The position numbers and the translations under genes were made by a program. The notes under the pieces are model-generated. The model searched no databases. It worked only from the letters and a program-made list of their open reading frames with translations, and had not been told where the DNA came from. A DNA stretch of 64,000 nucleotides from JAISGQ01 sp045536305 (GTDB taxonomy: Bacteria > Bacillota > Clostridia > Oscillospirales > Acutalibacteraceae), in the NCBI GenBank assembly GCA_045536305.1, contig JAZSNH010000086.1, positions 21,341 through 85,340 on the forward strand, in the 5' to 3' direction. This document shows positions 1-7,814 of this stretch, one piece after another. Numbering within the stretch: the stretch's first letter is position 1; each line of letters opens with the position of its first letter.

Positions 1-779
1 CGGAAGTTGAAGAAAATAACAGAGTCGTTTGCCTTAAGAGCAGCATCATCAAGACATACAACAGGCAGAACGAACTCATCGGTAACATGTTTGCCTTCTT
101 CGTCGATCGTCTCATAGGATTTACGAATAGCATCAACAGGGTCGGAATTCTTTACTCCCTCACCGTAAACAACAGCAGAATAAGCCTTTTCGACTCTTTC
201 CCAACGGTTGTCACGATCCATAGCGTAGTAGCGTCCCATAACAGTGGCTACCTTGCCAACACCAATCTCATTGAGCTTTTCAACACATTCTGCAACGAAA
301 TCCGCACCGGAAGAAGGGGGAACATCACGGCCGTCGAGGAGGCAGTGAACGTATACCTTGGAAAGACCTGCACGTTTTGCCATCTCAACAAGAGCATAGA
401 GGTGAGTGTTGTGGCTGTGAACACCGCCGTCACTCATAAGTCCCATGAGATGCAGGGCAGAATCATTATCAATGCAGTTTTTCATAGCGGCAAGAAGTGC
501 TTCGTTTTCAAAGAAAACACCGTCGGAAATAGACTTGGTTATTCTTGTCAGCTCCTGATAAACAACACGACCTGCACCGATATTTGTATGTCCTACCTCG
601 CTGTTGCCCATCTGACCGTCAGGCAGACCGACATCCATACCGGAAGCACCGATCTGAGTGCAGGGATTTTCGGCAAATATTTTATCGAGATTCTTCGTAT
701 CTGCAGCGGTAATGGCGTTGCCATACTCATCCTTGATTCCGAAGCCGTCCATTATGCAAAGTACAAGAGGTTTTTTCAT
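1..779 (-). CDS. gpmI: 2,3-bisphosphoglycerate-independent phosphoglycerate mutase, N-terminal part (cut by window edge)
   Basis: Interconverts 3- and 2-phosphoglycerate in glycolysis, in the cytoplasm. The reading frame is open from the ATG at 779 to base 1, so only about 259 residues of a usual ~510 are present. The start reads MKKPLVLCIMDGFG, the metal-binding Asp of the alkaline-phosphatase superfamily, and GQMGNSEVGHTNIG carries the serine that is transiently phosphorylated. LMGLMSDGGVHSH and the DGRDVPP segment are also typical of the cofactor-independent enzyme. A Shine-Dalgarno AAGGAG sits 6 bases before the ATG. It is the third gene of a pgk-tpiA-gpmI operon and starts 10 bases after the tpiA stop, so it is probably transcribed from the pgk promoter. 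Identification is firm; only the 3' part is unseen. Confidence 0.95.
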   Translation of the reverse strand, partial: MKKPLVLCIMDGFGIKDEYGNAITAADTKNLDKIFAENPCTQIGASGMDVGLPDGQMGNSEVGHTNIGAGRVVYQELTRITKSISDGVFFENEALLAAMKNCIDNDSALHLMGLMSDGGVHSHNTHLYALVEMAKRAGLSKVYVHCLLDGRDVPPSSGADFVAECVEKLNEIGVGKVATVMGRYYAMDRDNRWERVEKAYSAVVYGEGVKNSDPVDAIRKSYETIDEEGKHVTDEFVLPVVCLDDAALKANDSVIFFNF

Positions 780-789
780 TTTAATCTCC

Positions 790-1557
790 TTATCTGCCAG
801 CTGCCTTAACAATAGCGGCAAACTTCTCTGCAACAAGGGATGCACCGCCGATAAGACCGCCGTCAACATCGACCTGATCGAGAAGACCTTCGGCGTTCTT
901 TTCGTTCATGGAACCGCCGTACTGAATAGTGAAAGCCTCTGCGGCCTCTGCGGAATAGAGCTCTGCGAGAAGCTCACGGATGATGCCGCAAACTTCATTT
1001 GCCTGTTCATCGGTAGCGGTAAGACCGGTGCCGATAGCCCAGACAGGCTCATAAGCGATGATAACGTTCTTAAGCTCGTCCTCGGCGATCTGCTCGAAAG
1101 CCTTGACGACCTGATGTTTTACGATCTGAGCGGTAATGCCTTCCTGACGCTGTTCGAGAACTTCGCCGACACAAATAATGGGCTTAAGACCGTTGTCGAG
1201 TGCAGCGCGTGCGCGCATTGCGACAGTTTCATCGGTCTCACCGAAGTACTGGCGACGCTCGGAGTGACCGAGGACTACATATTCTACGCCGATACTCTTG
1301 AGCATAGGTGCGGAGACTTCGCCTGTGAAAGCACCCTTTTCTGCCCAGTGGCAGTTCTCGGCACCGATTTTGATGTTTGTGCCCTTGGCAGCATCAAGAG
1401 CTGCATGAAGATCGATAAAAGGTACACAGCAGATAACAGTGCAGTCAGCATCCTTTACAAGAGGAGCTATCTCGTTGATAAGAGCAGTGCTCTGCTCAGG
1501 ATTGTTGTTCATTTTCCAGTTGCCTGCGATAACAGCAGCGCGCTTAGCTTTGTTCAT
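790..1557 (-). CDS. tpiA: Triosephosphate isomerase
   Basis: Interconverts dihydroxyacetone phosphate and glyceraldehyde 3-phosphate. The 255-residue protein has the family's normal length and motifs: GNWKMNN near the N-terminus (phosphate-binding Asn and catalytic Lys), GHSERR (catalytic His), AYEPVWAIGTG (catalytic Glu) and the phosphate-gripping GGSMNEKNA and DGGLIGGASL near the C-terminus. I chose the ATG at 1557 because GGAGGA lies 8 bases upstream and MNKAKRAAVIAGNWK begins as in homologues; a longer in-frame extension upstream has no support. It lies between pgk (76 bases upstream) and gpmI (10 bases downstream) on the same strand, the classical lower-glycolysis cluster. Confidence 0.97.
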   Translation of the reverse strand: MNKAKRAAVIAGNWKMNNNPEQSTALINEIAPLVKDADCTVICCVPFIDLHAALDAAKGTNIKIGAENCHWAEKGAFTGEVSAPMLKSIGVEYVVLGHSERRQYFGETDETVAMRARAALDNGLKPIICVGEVLEQRQEGITAQIVKHQVVKAFEQIAEDELKNVIIAYEPVWAIGTGLTATDEQANEVCGIIRELLAELYSAEAAEAFTIQYGGSMNEKNAEGLLDQVDVDGGLIGGASLVAEKFAAIVKAAGR

Positions 1558-1593
1558 TATTTTTTCCTCCCAAAAATTATTATCCAATATATA

Positions 1594-1621
1594 CGGCGGA
1601 CGCCGAATACAACGCCCGCCG
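1594..1621 (-). other. Intercistronic hairpin between pgk and tpiA
   Basis: A 9-bp GC-rich stem, CGGCGGGCG pairing with CGTCCGCCG (one G-U pair in RNA), with a 10-base loop, in the 76-base gap between pgk and tpiA. There is no U-run after it in the direction of transcription, so it looks more like an RNA-stabilising or processing hairpin than a terminator. Confidence 0.5.
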
Positions 1622-1633
1622 CAAAAATTTATC

Positions 1634-2827
1634 TTATTTCTCGTTGAGGCAAGCGATGCCGGGGAGTACAAGGCCTTCGAGGAATTCGAGGGAAGCACCG
1701 CCGCCGGTGGAGATGTGGGTCATCTTGTCTGCAAAGCCGAGCTTCTCACAAGCTGCAGCGGAATCGCCGCCGCCGATGATAGAAACTGCGCCGCTCTCAG
1801 CAACAGCAGTAGCTACAGCGATGGTACCCTTGGCAAAATTCTCCCACTCGGAAACGCCCATAGGTCCGTTCCATACAACAGTACCTGCGCCCTTGATAGC
1901 CTCAGCGAAGATAGCAGAGGTCTTGGGGCCGATATCAAGACCCTGCCAGCCTGCGGGGATCTTGTCGGAGTCAACGGTCTGGAAGTCAGCATCAGGAGCA
2001 AAAGCGGTAGCGACAACATTATCCTGAGGGATAAGGAAGTTAACATTCTTCTCCTTGGCCTTAGCCATCATATCCTTAGCAAGCTCGACCTTATCGTCTT
2101 CGCAGATGGAATCGCCGATGGAATAGCCGAGAGCCTTCATGAAGGTGTATGCCATACCGCCGCCGATGATTATGGTGTCAACCTTCTCAAGGAGATTGTT
2201 GATAACACCGATCTTATCGGAAACCTTAGCGCCGCCGAGGATAGCAACGAAAGGACGAGCAGGATCGGCAAGAGCCTTACCCATGATGGAGATTTCTTTC
2301 TGAATAAGGTATCCGCATACTGCGGGAAGATAATCAGCAACACCTGCGGTAGAAGCGTGGGCTCTGTGAGCGGTGCCGAAAGCATCGTTTACATAGATCT
2401 CTGCGAGTGAAGCGAGAGCCTTGGAAAATTCGGGATCGTTCTTCTCTTCTTCCTTGTGGAAGCGAACATTCTCGATCATAACAGCTTTGCCTTCCTCAAC
2501 CTCAGCAGCAAGAGCCTTAGCGCTGTCGCCGATAACGTCAGAAGCGATCTTTACCTCAAAGCCGAGCTGCTCGGTAAGATATGCAGCAACGGGAGCGAGG
2601 GAGTACTTCATATTGAACTCACCCTTAGGACGACCGAGGTGAGAGCAAAGGATGACCTTAGCGTTGTTCTCAAGGAGGTAACGGATTGTTTTAAGAGCTT
2701 CGTCGATTCTCTTGGTATCGGAGATATTGCCTTCGCCGTCAAACGGTACGTTGAAATCGCAGCGAACCAAAACCTTCTTGCCGGAGACGTTTATGTCTTC
2801 GACGCTCTTTTTGTTGAGATAATTCAT
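1634..2827 (-). CDS. pgk: Phosphoglycerate kinase
   Basis: Transfers the acyl phosphate of 1,3-bisphosphoglycerate to ADP, the first ATP-forming step of glycolysis. The 397-residue length is normal. The N-terminal domain shows GKKVLVRCDFNVPF, KVILCSHLGRPKG and NDAFGTAHRAHAS (substrate-binding Arg and His residues); the C-terminal domain has FVAILGGAKVSDKIGVI, the nucleotide-binding loop NGPMGVSE and GGGDSAAA. The ATG at 2827 is preceded by AGGAAG and matches homologous starts; a longer upstream extension would run into the promoter region. First gene of the pgk-tpiA-gpmI operon. A GAPDH gene, often upstream in this cluster, is absent here: the next gene upstream is an unrelated divergent one. 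Confidence 0.97.
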   Translation of the reverse strand: MNYLNKKSVEDINVSGKKVLVRCDFNVPFDGEGNISDTKRIDEALKTIRYLLENNAKVILCSHLGRPKGEFNMKYSLAPVAAYLTEQLGFEVKIASDVIGDSAKALAAEVEEGKAVMIENVRFHKEEEKNDPEFSKALASLAEIYVNDAFGTAHRAHASTAGVADYLPAVCGYLIQKEISIMGKALADPARPFVAILGGAKVSDKIGVINNLLEKVDTIIIGGGMAYTFMKALGYSIGDSICEDDKVELAKDMMAKAKEKNVNFLIPQDNVVATAFAPDADFQTVDSDKIPAGWQGLDIGPKTSAIFAEAIKGAGTVVWNGPMGVSEWENFAKGTIAVATAVAESGAVSIIGGGDSAAACEKLGFADKMTHISTGGGASLEFLEGLVLPGIACLNEK

Positions 2828-2912
2828 GTCAAAAGCTTCCTTTCTTACGACATTAGCTTTAACGCTAAGTCTGACAATAGTCGGCGGGTAAATTGCACCG
2901 CACATCGTTAAG

Positions 2913-2941
2913 ATTGTAACATAATCGTTAAAGAAATACAA
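2913..2941 (-). promoter_or_regulatory. Predicted sigma-A promoter of pgk-tpiA-gpmI
   Basis: Minus-strand TTGTAT, 17-base spacer, TACAAT with an upstream TG (extended -10), about 85 bases before the pgk start. The -35 is weak (3 of 6) but the extended -10 compensates. Confidence 0.5.
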
Positions 2942-3189
2942 GTATAATTATTGTCACGACAAGGCATATATACTCGAAAAAAACAGTACAAATTGTATAA
3001 ATCGGAAAAACTATGCACGGAATACGGAGATTTTGATTAGTCAGATATGCGGAAAGGTTACAAATGTTTGAGCATGTTTAGTTATATTGATACCTCACTG
3101 TAATATTTTGTAGTAGTTTTTTTGTTGAAAGTATAAGATGAAATAGGGAAAATAAAATAAAGGGAACTATTTCGGAAAGGGGTAAATTT
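2942..3189. other. AT-rich divergent intergenic region
   Basis: Between the pgk promoter and the leucine-rich-repeat gene. The only promoter-like element I can find for the plus-strand gene is TTGTAG, 18 bases, TATAAG (3108-3137), which is weak. The RBS AAAGGGG lies directly before the downstream start. I see no repeat, riboswitch or small gene here. Confidence 0.3.
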
Positions 3190-4752
3190 ATGGAGAAGAA
3201 CAACGGTATCAATGAGAACATCACAAAGAAAAATAGGGGAAAGCTTAGCAGGTTTGCTGCGGCAGTATTTATTTTTCTTCTTTTGACCCTGCTTTTCATA
3301 GTAACCTGTGTGGGAATCGCTGTGGCAAAACAGGTGTACGTCAGCAATTACTTTATCGTTGACGGTAAAGTTTATCAGAAAGATAAACACTTTAAGGTGG
3401 GCGATGAAGTATACAGCCATGAAGAATATTTTATTGCAAACGGAGAGGTATATGATTACAGATCGTATATAAACTATGATGGCACCGCTTATGATCGTAG
3501 CGATTATTTTGAAGCGGAAAACGGAGTGTTTAGCAAAAATACCCACATTGAATATGAAGGATACGGATATTCAAAAGAATACAATTTTGAGGCAGACGGC
3601 GAGGTGTATTGCTTGCTCGATTACATAAATCATAACGGCAAAGCATACAGCAGGGAAAAGTATTACGAATACAAGGGCGAATGCTATGAGATAAAGGAAA
3701 TAACACTTGCAGGCAAGACATTCAAAAGCAACGCCAAAGAAATACATCTGATCGGGGAGGAGTGTGAGGTATCGCTTACCGATATTTCCGCTCTTGAGGA
3801 ATGCAGGCTGCTTGAAATGCTCGGTATCATAGGTTTTGACGGATTTAAGGATATTTCGCCTATAAAAAGTCTTGAAAATCTAACATACCTTACTCTCGAA
3901 GGGAATGATATTTCCGATATACAGCCGTTATCGGGGCTCAGTAACCTTGTGAGCATAGATCTGGAAGGAAATAATATATCAGACATAACCCCTCTGGCAG
4001 GGCTTGACAGAGTGAAATGGCTGTATCTGAGTTATAACTATATAGATGATATAAGCCTATTGAAGGGTATGAAGGCCCTTGAAAATCTGTATATGAGCAA
4101 TAATTGTGTTTCTGATATCGGTGCAGTGGCAGAAATGGGCGAGCTTACGGTGTTATATGCAGACAATAATCTGATTGCAGATATATCTCATCTTGGAAAA
4201 CTCAGTAAGCTCTGCAAGCTCGATTTAAACAACAACAGGATAACCGATATTTCCGCGCTGAAAGGAAAAACTGAGCTTATCGAGCTGTGGCTTGAAAATA
4301 ATCAGATAGAGGACATAACACCCATTGCAGAAAGTACAAAAATCAGTGCAATGAGCATTATGAATAATAGAATTAAGGATATAAGCGCTTTGCGTGATAT
4401 GAAAGAGCTGTGTGTGTTGTATGCGGACAATAATGAAATTGACGACATTTCTTCGCTTGCTGATAAGAATAAGCTTCACACACTTGAAATTTGCTATAAT
4501 AAGATAAGTGATATAAGCCCCTTGCAAAATAATATGAAAATCAGAAGGCTTATGATAGCCGTCAATGATATTTCCGATCTTTCTCCCCTGTATGAGCACA
4601 GCAAGCTGAGAATGATAAATCTTATGGATAACAGCAGACTTACGGAAAATGATATTGACGAACTTAAAAAAACGCTTAGCCCTGAATGTACAGTTTTCTT
4701 TGTGGATAATGTTTTCGATTATGAGTGTGAGTGTGGAGACTACTGGCCTTAA
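3190..4752 (+). CDS. Membrane-anchored leucine-rich-repeat protein with N-terminal tyrosine-rich repeats
   Basis: Function unknown. The 520-residue protein has a short Lys/Arg-rich cytoplasmic start, one hydrophobic segment (about residues 22-46, AAVFIFLLLTLLFIV) with no signal-peptidase motif, so it is probably an N-in, C-out anchored protein. Residues ~48-165 hold about seven imperfect ~18-residue units of the form Y-F/I-x(2)-D/N-G-x-V/A-Y. From ~170 on there are about 13 internalin/SDS22-type leucine-rich repeats of 21-22 residues (L-x-L-x-x-N-x-I-x-D-I-x-x-L). Such surfaces bind protein ligands. The start has AAAGGGG 8 bases upstream. It is monocistronic, with a strong terminator right after it. 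No enzymatic domain is visible. Confidence 0.8.
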   Translation: MEKNNGINENITKKNRGKLSRFAAAVFIFLLLTLLFIVTCVGIAVAKQVYVSNYFIVDGKVYQKDKHFKVGDEVYSHEEYFIANGEVYDYRSYINYDGTAYDRSDYFEAENGVFSKNTHIEYEGYGYSKEYNFEADGEVYCLLDYINHNGKAYSREKYYEYKGECYEIKEITLAGKTFKSNAKEIHLIGEECEVSLTDISALEECRLLEMLGIIGFDGFKDISPIKSLENLTYLTLEGNDISDIQPLSGLSNLVSIDLEGNNISDITPLAGLDRVKWLYLSYNYIDDISLLKGMKALENLYMSNNCVSDIGAVAEMGELTVLYADNNLIADISHLGKLSKLCKLDLNNNRITDISALKGKTELIELWLENNQIEDITPIAESTKISAMSIMNNRIKDISALRDMKELCVLYADNNEIDDISSLADKNKLHTLEICYNKISDISPLQNNMKIRRLMIAVNDISDLSPLYEHSKLRMINLMDNSRLTENDIDELKKTLSPECTVFFVDNVFDYECECGDYWP

Positions 4753-4764
4753 CTTAATAATATC

Positions 4765-4805
4765 AGCTCAGCCGTGCAGATTCCTGCACGGCTGAGCTTG
4801 TTAAA
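4765..4805 (+). terminator. Rho-independent terminator after the LRR gene
   Basis: A perfect 15-bp stem (AGCTCAGCCGTGCAG with its complement) and a 4-base ATTC loop, followed by TTGTT, starting 12 bases after the LRR stop. Confidence 0.75.
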
Positions 4806-5001
4806 AAAGTCTACTCTTTGCTTCCATTATAAAAGGGGGGCTTTAAAGAGGTTCTTTGACACTTTGAGCAAATACAGCAGCCGCCTGAAATCGGCTGCTG
4901 TAAAGTTTCTGCGATTGGCAGTTTGTTTCATAGCGCGTTAAGCGCCGCCGGTACCGGGCTCTTATAGGGTTTAATCAAGCTACCGGCTTTACCGATGGTA
5001 C

Positions 5002-6039
5002 TTAACCGTTTTCGCCTATAACGGTACCCCATTTGGTGATACCTTCAAAATTCTCGGCAGGTAATTCGTTGCCTTCGCTATCGTATATATGCAGTGTTCC
5101 GTCAACTTCGCATGCGAGCGAATAACGTTCTACATTTTCGTTTACAAAGATTATTTCGTCAACCGAATTTTCAATGGAAGCTGCTGTGGTTGCACCTGAT
5201 GCATCTTCAGAAAAAGCAAAATCATCGTCAGAAGCTGTGGTGCTGTCTTCGCCTGCACATTCTGCCTCCCATTTTGCAACCAGCTCAGCTGCGGCGGCAG
5301 GATCGGCCTTTGCAGTGTCAAGCGGCAGATCAAACATAGCTTTTGTGCCGTTGTAGCTGTCGCTGTAGCCTACAACGCCGTCTTCATTCATAGCAAATAC
5401 GCTCGTTGACGGGGCAATTCCGTCAAAAACAGCAATGCAGACACCTCGGTCAGCAAAAATCTCCAGCGAATCAGTCGAAATAAGGCAGTATCTTATACCC
5501 TCTGCCGTAGTATCCATTCGGTATGCATCAAGCGAGTAGATGCTCATTCGCCACGGCTCGAAGCCGTTTATAAGCGGCGTGATTGTCACCGGACACTCGT
5601 CCTCAGGTGCAAAGGGTGTTCCGTCTGTTTGCTCGATGGAAAGAACAAGGTAGCTTCTCTCTTCGCCATCGGCTCTGATGCCCTCAAGTCCCTCGCCGCT
5701 TACAATGCCCATAAGAGTAAAATTGTAGCCGTTTGATCGGATGCTTCGGTTGATAACGACAGCATCCTCAGAACGAAAGGCCTCGGCTACAGCTGTTTCA
5801 CCGAAAGTATCCGCAACCTCATCGGGGCGCAGAAAAGCAACAGCAGCAAATACGGTCGATGTCATCAGGAACACGGCAGCTATAACAGCTATCAAGACCG
5901 CTGAACGTTTTTTTATCACAGTTTTTTCCTCCCTGTTTTGAGGACCCACAGCCTGAATAAGAAAGGCAACAGTATCTTCCTCAAAGCCGGAATGGGGAAC
6001 GATGTTTTCCATTTCTCGTTTATACTGTGATTTAATCAT
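5002..6039 (-). CDS. Putative transmembrane anti-sigma factor (DUF4179-like)
   Basis: 345 residues. A ~45-residue cytoplasmic N-terminal part precedes one transmembrane helix (about 45-68, AVLIAVIAAVFLMTSTVFAA), and the remaining ~275 residues would be outside, ending in a Ser/Thr/Asp-rich stretch and a final globular ~50 residues. The start overlaps the 3' end of the upstream ECF sigma gene by 8 bases, the usual coupling of a sigma factor to its membrane-bound anti-sigma. The topology and gene order support that role; no zinc-binding anti-sigma motif (HxxxCxxC) is visible, so if it is an anti-sigma factor it is not of the ZAS type. What it senses cannot be read from the sequence. Confidence 0.6.
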   Translation of the reverse strand: MIKSQYKREMENIVPHSGFEEDTVAFLIQAVGPQNREEKTVIKKRSAVLIAVIAAVFLMTSTVFAAVAFLRPDEVADTFGETAVAEAFRSEDAVVINRSIRSNGYNFTLMGIVSGEGLEGIRADGEERSYLVLSIEQTDGTPFAPEDECPVTITPLINGFEPWRMSIYSLDAYRMDTTAEGIRYCLISTDSLEIFADRGVCIAVFDGIAPSTSVFAMNEDGVVGYSDSYNGTKAMFDLPLDTAKADPAAAAELVAKWEAECAGEDSTTASDDDFAFSEDASGATTAASIENSVDEIIFVNENVERYSLACEVDGTLHIYDSEGNELPAENFEGITKWGTVIGENG

Positions 6040-6526
6040 CGTAAATACCTCCTTCCAGCATTTTACGCAGCAGAGCCCTGCCTCGTGCCAGCCTTGTGCC
6101 GACTGTAGCCGATGGAAGTGCTGCTATCTGCGCTATTTCTTTGATTGTGTAATCCTCGTAGTAGTAAAGATGAATAATGGTGCGGTATTTTTCCGGCAGT
6201 TTCAGAACAGCCTGCAGTATTCCGCTGTTGCTCTTTCTTAAATCACCCTGAGCAAGCTCATTACACAGCTCAAGCGGAAGTTCGTTTCTGGAAGAATGAC
6301 GCAGTCTGTTACGCGAAAGATTTATCGTTACCCGTATCAGCCACGCTTTTCGGTGCTCCTGAGAATCAAACCGCGGTTTTGCTTTCAGCAGCCGCAGAAA
6401 AACCTCCTGCACGATGTCCTCACTGTCCGGAGCATTGTGAAGGATCGTGAAAGCGATACGATAGAGAGTTTTGCTAAATTGTGCCACTGTCTGTCTGATG
6501 TATTCATCGGTACCAAATGAATCCAT
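6032..6526 (-). CDS. ECF-type RNA polymerase sigma factor
   Basis: 164 residues with the two-domain ECF layout. Region 2 is at about 15-85: LYRIAFTILHNAPDSEDIVQEVF followed by HRKAWLIRVTINLSRNRLR (region 2.4-like). Region 4 is at about 105-160: LPEKYRTIIHLYYYEDYTIKEIAQ, a helix-turn-helix for the -35 element, then GTRLARGRALLRKML. It directs core polymerase to a small regulon, typically including its own operon. The ATG at 6526 has GGAAG upstream. It forms a two-gene operon with the overlapping putative anti-sigma gene. I could not identify a convincing autoregulatory ECF promoter in the 190 bases upstream. Confidence 0.9.
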   Translation of the reverse strand: MDSFGTDEYIRQTVAQFSKTLYRIAFTILHNAPDSEDIVQEVFLRLLKAKPRFDSQEHRKAWLIRVTINLSRNRLRHSSRNELPLELCNELAQGDLRKSNSGILQAVLKLPEKYRTIIHLYYYEDYTIKEIAQIAALPSATVGTRLARGRALLRKMLEGGIYDD

Positions 6527-6593
6527 GTGCTTTCACTTCCTTTCACTAAATAATACAACCGAGATTGTGTTTATTTTTCAAATTATGCAATTT

Positions 6594-6626
6594 TTTTATT
6601 TTATCTCTTTTATTTTATCTCTTTTA
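6594..6626. repeat. Short AT-rich tandem repeat, 14-bp unit
   Basis: TTTTATTTTATCTC occurs twice head-to-tail, followed by a partial third copy (TTTTA), about 70 bases upstream of the sigma factor gene. Low complexity; no function assigned. Confidence 0.7.
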
Positions 6627-6680
6627 TAACAATAGGTAAGAGCATCTGTATTTTATTACACATCGTACCGATCTGATGAA

Positions 6681-6714
6681 AAAAACCGCCTGTACGAAAA
6701 ACAGGCGGTTTTAA
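6681..6714 (-). terminator. Rho-independent terminator after the small membrane-protein gene
   Basis: AACCGCCTGT and ACAGGCGGTT form a 10-bp stem around ACGAAAA, with a T-run on the minus strand directly after the stop codon at 6717. The plus-strand TTTT on the other side makes it bidirectional in principle. Confidence 0.8.
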
Positions 6715-6716
6715 AA

Positions 6717-7133
6717 TTATCTGAGATTTATTGTTTTGCCGTCTTTTAAAAGCTCGTTCATTCGAGAATCTAAAAGCTCTCTGGAATAGAAATAACGTAC
6801 TGCATCCACAGCAACAGGACGGGTGCGGACAATTTCACGTCCGGTGGAGTCCACATCATAATATTCCTCAACACCGTTGGGGTCTGTGGTAAGGAGTGTC
6901 GAGTAGGTTCCGTCGAGTATGCCCTGATTTCGGAGAGCCTCAAGCTCTGCAACAGTGACACCGAGGTAATCGGCAGTTTCAAAATCACTGAAGTATTTCA
7001 TTTCAGGCTGACGAAGGGAGCCTGAGCTTTTCTGATTTCCGGAAGCTGTAATTGCACCGGCAATAATAAATGCAGACACAAGAGTGAAAATTCCCAGAAT
7101 AAGCATACCGATAATGAAAGAGATTGTTGACAT
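6717..7133 (-). CDS. Small membrane-anchored protein with an excisionase/MerR-like helix-turn-helix segment
   Basis: 138 residues. Residues ~3-30 form a transmembrane anchor (TISFIIGMLILGIFTLVSAFI). Residues ~48-75 (YFSDFETADYLGVTVAELEALRNQGIL) read like the winged-helix of helix_turn_helix_17 proteins, where a domain picks a layer by A-x-x-L-G-V-x-x-x-x-L-x-x-L-x-x-x-G. The C-terminal part, YFYSRELLDSRMNELLKDG, is predicted helical. I take the ATG at 7133 rather than 7151 because CGGAGGA sits 7 bases before it. Function is unknown; membrane tethering argues against ordinary DNA binding. Single gene with its own terminator. Confidence 0.6.
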   Translation of the reverse strand: MSTISFIIGMLILGIFTLVSAFIIAGAITASGNQKSSGSLRQPEMKYFSDFETADYLGVTVAELEALRNQGILDGTYSTLLTTDPNGVEEYYDVDSTGREIVRTRPVAVDAVRYFYSRELLDSRMNELLKDGKTINLR

Positions 7134-7251
7134 AATATTCCTCCGTATCATGGCTTTGCGCCGTAAAATATCAAGCTGTCCGCAGTATTAAAAAGCGGTG
7201 TATTCGCAAAGTATTTTAACATGCTTGTAATTTCTGTCAATAGATATATTG

Positions 7252-7782
7252 TTAATTTATCTGACTGATGTTTTTTATGTATCGGAAAGCCGCCTTTTCA
7301 CCCTTTTCGGCAAGCAGAGTGAGCATTGATTCCAAAAGGTCGCTTGTTGCAGGGTGTATGACCCTGCGTTCCTTTCCTCTTAAAAAGTAATCCAGAGGCA
7401 TTCTGTCATTATAATTTTTACCGTTGTAAATCTTACTGGCAGCAATTCGGTCACAGAACATTTCTTTTACATATTTAAGAGGCATTTCAACAGGCTCTAA
7501 CCGCTTGGTCGCGGGATTATAGTCGGACCAGTACTCAAAATGGTGTCGGTTGCGTCCCTTGTGGTGCATCCAGGCAAGTGAATAACCGAAGGTCTCTCGT
7601 TCCTTTTCGTTTGGGCTTCGTGTGCCCTGATAATAGCGCGCGCCTGCGGAAAATTCCGTATAGGAATACTTTGAAAGATCATGAAACAGTCCCTGAAAGC
7701 CGATTCCTGCCTTGAAGCAGTGGGCTATGACACAGTGACGATGCTTTGTTATTGTATGGAAATGTCTGAATGCATTAAACAT
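7252..7782 (-). CDS. DUF5662 family protein
   Basis: 176 residues, complete, without signal peptide or transmembrane segment. It carries closely spaced His/Asp motifs: HFHTITKHRHCVIAHCF near the N-terminus, then LFHDLSKYSYTEF, SLAWMHHKGRNRHHFEYW and KEMFCDRIAASKIY. The repeated H-H and HD pairs resemble a metal-binding helical fold of the HD-hydrolase kind, but I know of no demonstrated function. It begins 18 bases upstream... of nothing in operon sense: the kinase gene stop lies 32 bases before it on the same strand, so it may be read through from the phosphate-sensing operon. The ATG at 7782 has GGAGG upstream (CCTCC at 7792-7796). Confidence 0.75.
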   Translation of the reverse strand: MFNAFRHFHTITKHRHCVIAHCFKAGIGFQGLFHDLSKYSYTEFSAGARYYQGTRSPNEKERETFGYSLAWMHHKGRNRHHFEYWSDYNPATKRLEPVEMPLKYVKEMFCDRIAASKIYNGKNYNDRMPLDYFLRGKERRVIHPATSDLLESMLTLLAEKGEKAAFRYIKNISQIN

Positions 7783-7814
7783 ATTTAACCTCCGGAGGCA
7801 GCAGAGAGCAAAGG

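Noticed and set aside
1439..2410. 323-codon plus-strand frame across tpiA and pgk
   Set aside because: Crosses two well-supported minus-strand genes; no protein motif.
2853..2868. TTAGC-TTTAAC-GCTAA inverted repeat in the pgk leader, like the feo operator
   Set aside because: The arms are separated by six bases rather than four, shifting the half-sites, and pgk is not an expected iron target. I treat it as chance.
4874..4901. 10-bp stem ACAGCAGCCG/CGGCTGCTGT as a terminator for the anti-sigma gene
   Set aside because: It is 100 bases beyond the stop and has no T-run on the minus strand.
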